From contig DATJQP010000025.1 in assembly GCA_035505655.1 (NCBI GenBank), positions 1 through 64,000 on the forward strand: 64,000 nucleotides of DNA. The letters run 5' to 3'. Below are positions 63,101-64,000 of this stretch, one piece after another. Numbering within the stretch: the stretch's first letter is position 1; each line of letters opens with the position of its first letter. The stretch comes from JAGVPT01 sp035505655 (GTDB lineage: Bacteria; Bacteroidota; Ignavibacteria; UBA10030; UBA8401). The notes beneath the pieces were generated by a model, which ran no database searches, was not told the DNA's origin, and was given only the letters and a program-made list of their open reading frames with translations. Both the position numbers and the translations under genes were made by a program.

Positions 63101-64000
63101 TTCGACATCAGCATCATCGATCCGTTCATAGCGCAACTCGATCAGATGAAAGGATTCCTCGCCGGCTCGGTTCACTGCACCGGTTCGCTCGACGATCCCT
63201 CCTTCGACGGCGGGATGGAGCTGAAGAAATGGGAATTCCTCTTCCCGATGAATAATCTCTATTACCACGCCGACGGGAAGGTGACATTTCAGGGGAACAG
63301 AGTTCTCCTCACGGAAGTCCGGGCAGAGAACATGCCGGAGGACTATAAGTCTGGATCGATTCAGTTCGGTGGTTACATGACACTCAAGGGGGTCGTCCCC
63401 GAAGAATTTCATCTGACGGCAACGGGAGAGCTCATGGTGCTGAGGGAAGCCCGCCGGACGAACGAACTCTCCGTCTACGGCGACCTCATTGCCGCGACGG
63501 GCAAGGAGGGACTTTCATTCGACGGGACGTACTCCAGCTCGAGACTCACCGGGTCGCTCTTCGTCAAACAGGCCTCCCTCACTTTTCCGTCGACGAAGGA
63601 AACTTCCAGCCTCGTCTCCTCGCGCGGCGTCAATGTCGTCGTCGTCGACGATACGTCCAAGCCGGTCCGTGATACGACGGCCCTCGGGCCCAATCTCTTC
63701 GCCTTCCTTCGTCCGAAAAACGATGCGCGGCTGACGAACGAATCGTCCTTCCTCGACGGCCTCGGGTACGACCTGGTCATCCAGACCGACGGCATCGTTC
63801 AAATCCGGATGATCTTCAATGCCGCGACGAACGAAGAGCTCTTTGCCGACCTGAACGGAAAACTGGGACTGAGCAAGGAAGGGAACAACGTCCGCCTCAC
63901 GGGGACGATTTCGGTTTCCGACAAGTCGAAATACGAGTTCTACAAGGAGTTTGTCGCCTCGGGAACGTTGAGGTTCACGGGACGGCCGGACAACCCCGAG
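60122..64000 (+). CDS. AsmA/TamB-like inner-membrane protein (3' end missing)
   Basis: At least 1293 codons, open with no stop from ATG 60122 to the end of the window. It starts at the base after the hldE2 stop. A single N-terminal membrane helix (ILVFTSSAVLLILLGAAGF) is followed by a very long, repetitive, strand-rich domain: early SVYIGEIRGNLVTGLSVDSVAVYV and HYDPLPLWNKRVSVASVELDHP resemble the AsmA/TamB start, and later segments such as AGSVHCTGSLDDPSFDGGMELKK are the repeating units of the bridge-like groove. Such proteins carry phospholipids to the outer membrane or assist protein assembly there. The C-terminal DUF490 part lies beyond the window. LPS heptose genes immediately upstream suggest a shared envelope role. 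Confidence 0.85.
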   Translation, partial: MVRKASKILVFTSSAVLLILLGAAGFTQTRLFKESLRSTLYKVVAANLNASVYIGEIRGNLVTGLSVDSVAVYVDGAPFVAARNVIVHYDPLPLWNKRVSVASVELDHPFVNLVRSTDGTWNVDRIAKKKSESDTTPSPWRISVKSLKITDARLRLFDSTAQSRTGLPDSVERTSVRFSDLDIRKLNVDLAAEVSSNEQSVVIRNISFESHREGFTLLGLSGSVTHTPTFSEVKDLLVATPSSHIELSAKATSVDVFRIHDVAALQFVPIQCSITSSTIDARDIQRFLPVLDFMRGSVIVDCSIDGEFGNVRVKHLDTRFNHSKVSLRGTVSNLHHPGDLTLNIESKGSVIQPTDVLALLPFFHIPDYGTAGPLAIDFQYVGKPLNFQTTARVSMAAGSVMVDGGLDLTGPVMSYRMKFGGEGLDLAKFYANPTRRSHLNFSGSVDGEGTSLDDLKARCEVTVDSSSFAGNHVSSLHAVISANQRKISMTDELSSPRGDLTSVALLDFTGGGAPSYSFNGRFSHVDLAELLGDERYASDFTFSLETHGRDFMTEKMGGRLAIEFGPSKFGSNEFDSAKAEVRLDADSSGRKSLRIISPIADVDAGGSFTYGSLLQTIRAHIGNLARGYRAQRAIFDTAFVAQAEPQQTTVDSSAAAVAPAMSSLRYSVRLKNLRPVAIFLGEDQFNAVGEISGSLEGTPDTLSADGSIRIHSAHYATKNRLLLAESLFVDYRVNRLSRDSIFALSESPSFSVKASAAHVLIGSSYFRNPSVELTLRNRKAEYSVSGEVDSTMKLGIDGRGTIGPSGYALSFDTFSLWYQGYELDMTKQFSSRFDRTGISIDSAIFVHQDERLTIGGGLTFGGALDGFARLENFSLSNIYHFGSSAEFKSNALAFGGTVNASVTMKGEARSPIIVGTLGAAGVAFRGAEFGSVTASLRYADQAVDVSVQLSKAPQPHDEYELLCVGTIPVNLAFDTVSNRFSTRGMDLTLKANDFDISIIDPFIAQLDQMKGFLAGSVHCTGSLDDPSFDGGMELKKWEFLFPMNNLYYHADGKVTFQGNRVLLTEVRAENMPEDYKSGSIQFGGYMTLKGVVPEEFHLTATGELMVLREARRTNELSVYGDLIAATGKEGLSFDGTYSSSRLTGSLFVKQASLTFPSTKETSSLVSSRGVNVVVVDDTSKPVRDTTALGPNLFAFLRPKNDARLTNESSFLDGLGYDLVIQTDGIVQIRMIFNAATNEELFADLNGKLGLSKEGNNVRLTGTISVSDKSKYEFYKEFVASGTLRFTGRPDNPE

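Overview
The window reads as chromosomal DNA of a GC-rich, Gram-negative member of the Bacteroidota/FCB group, probably near the Ignavibacteria-Kapabacteria-Kryptonia part of it. Supporting signs are a type IX secretion (T9SS) C-terminal sorting domain on an exported cytochrome (NYPNPFNPSTEI at about residue 615), a TonB receptor with an N-terminal carboxypeptidase-like domain, an F-type ATPase operon lacking beta and epsilon, a futalosine-pathway MqnA-like gene, and recurrent promoter-like pairs TTG-N19/20-TAnnTTT that fit the Bacteroidota primary sigma factor. The assignment below this level is inference. I see no rRNA, tRNA, CRISPR array, IS element or prophage.

Layout. 1-1015: 3' part of a sodium:solute symporter. 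1020-9064 (minus): glycerate kinase, a secreted amylo-alpha-1,6-glucosidase-like enzyme with a glucodextranase-type C-terminal module, a prohibitin-like SPFH protein and a large membrane-anchored hybrid histidine kinase, spaced like one operon. 9393-14367 (plus): enolase, a lipoprotein, a phosphohexomutase and a GalT/HIT-like protein. 14510-19281 (plus): TonB receptor, TSUP permease, DUF885-type metallohydrolase. 19384-21120 (minus): exported protein built of four copies of an unrecognised domain. 21553-25750 (plus): ABC exporter, EamA permease, and a response regulator overlapping a metallo-beta-lactamase-fold hydrolase. 25793-28304 (minus): SPFH protein, ribbon-helix-helix protein and alpha/beta hydrolase. 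28823-32256 (plus): ABC-F ATPase and an RlmD/TrmA-type RNA methyltransferase. 32292-34354 (minus): hydrolase and class V aminotransferase. 34518-37000 (plus): two glycosyltransferases.

37136-51863 is core housekeeping on the plus strand: M23 peptidase and bactofilin, ATP synthase (two small I-type proteins, a, c, b, delta, alpha, gamma), ffh-rpsP-khpA-rimM-trmD-rplS, an mqnA-like gene, recN and cysS. 51950-58374 is an envelope cluster: a predicted outer-membrane protein, two lipoproteins sharing a GCYTxLxS lipobox (one Tyr/Trp-rich, one with a CxxCH haem motif), a FadL-type barrel and a nine-haem c-type cytochrome with a T9SS sorting domain. It looks like a cell-surface redox module and is the most interesting part of the window. 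58609-64000 holds heptose-pathway hldE1 and hldE2 and an AsmA/TamB-like giant protein that runs off the right edge.

Non-coding features of note are a ~120-bp leader-like repeat present before two permease genes, a ~40-bp pyrimidine-rich repeat present in two long gaps, a perfect intrinsic terminator lying inside the mqnA reading frame, and three TATCA boxes at 11-bp intervals over the promoter of the SPFH/ribbon-helix-helix operon.
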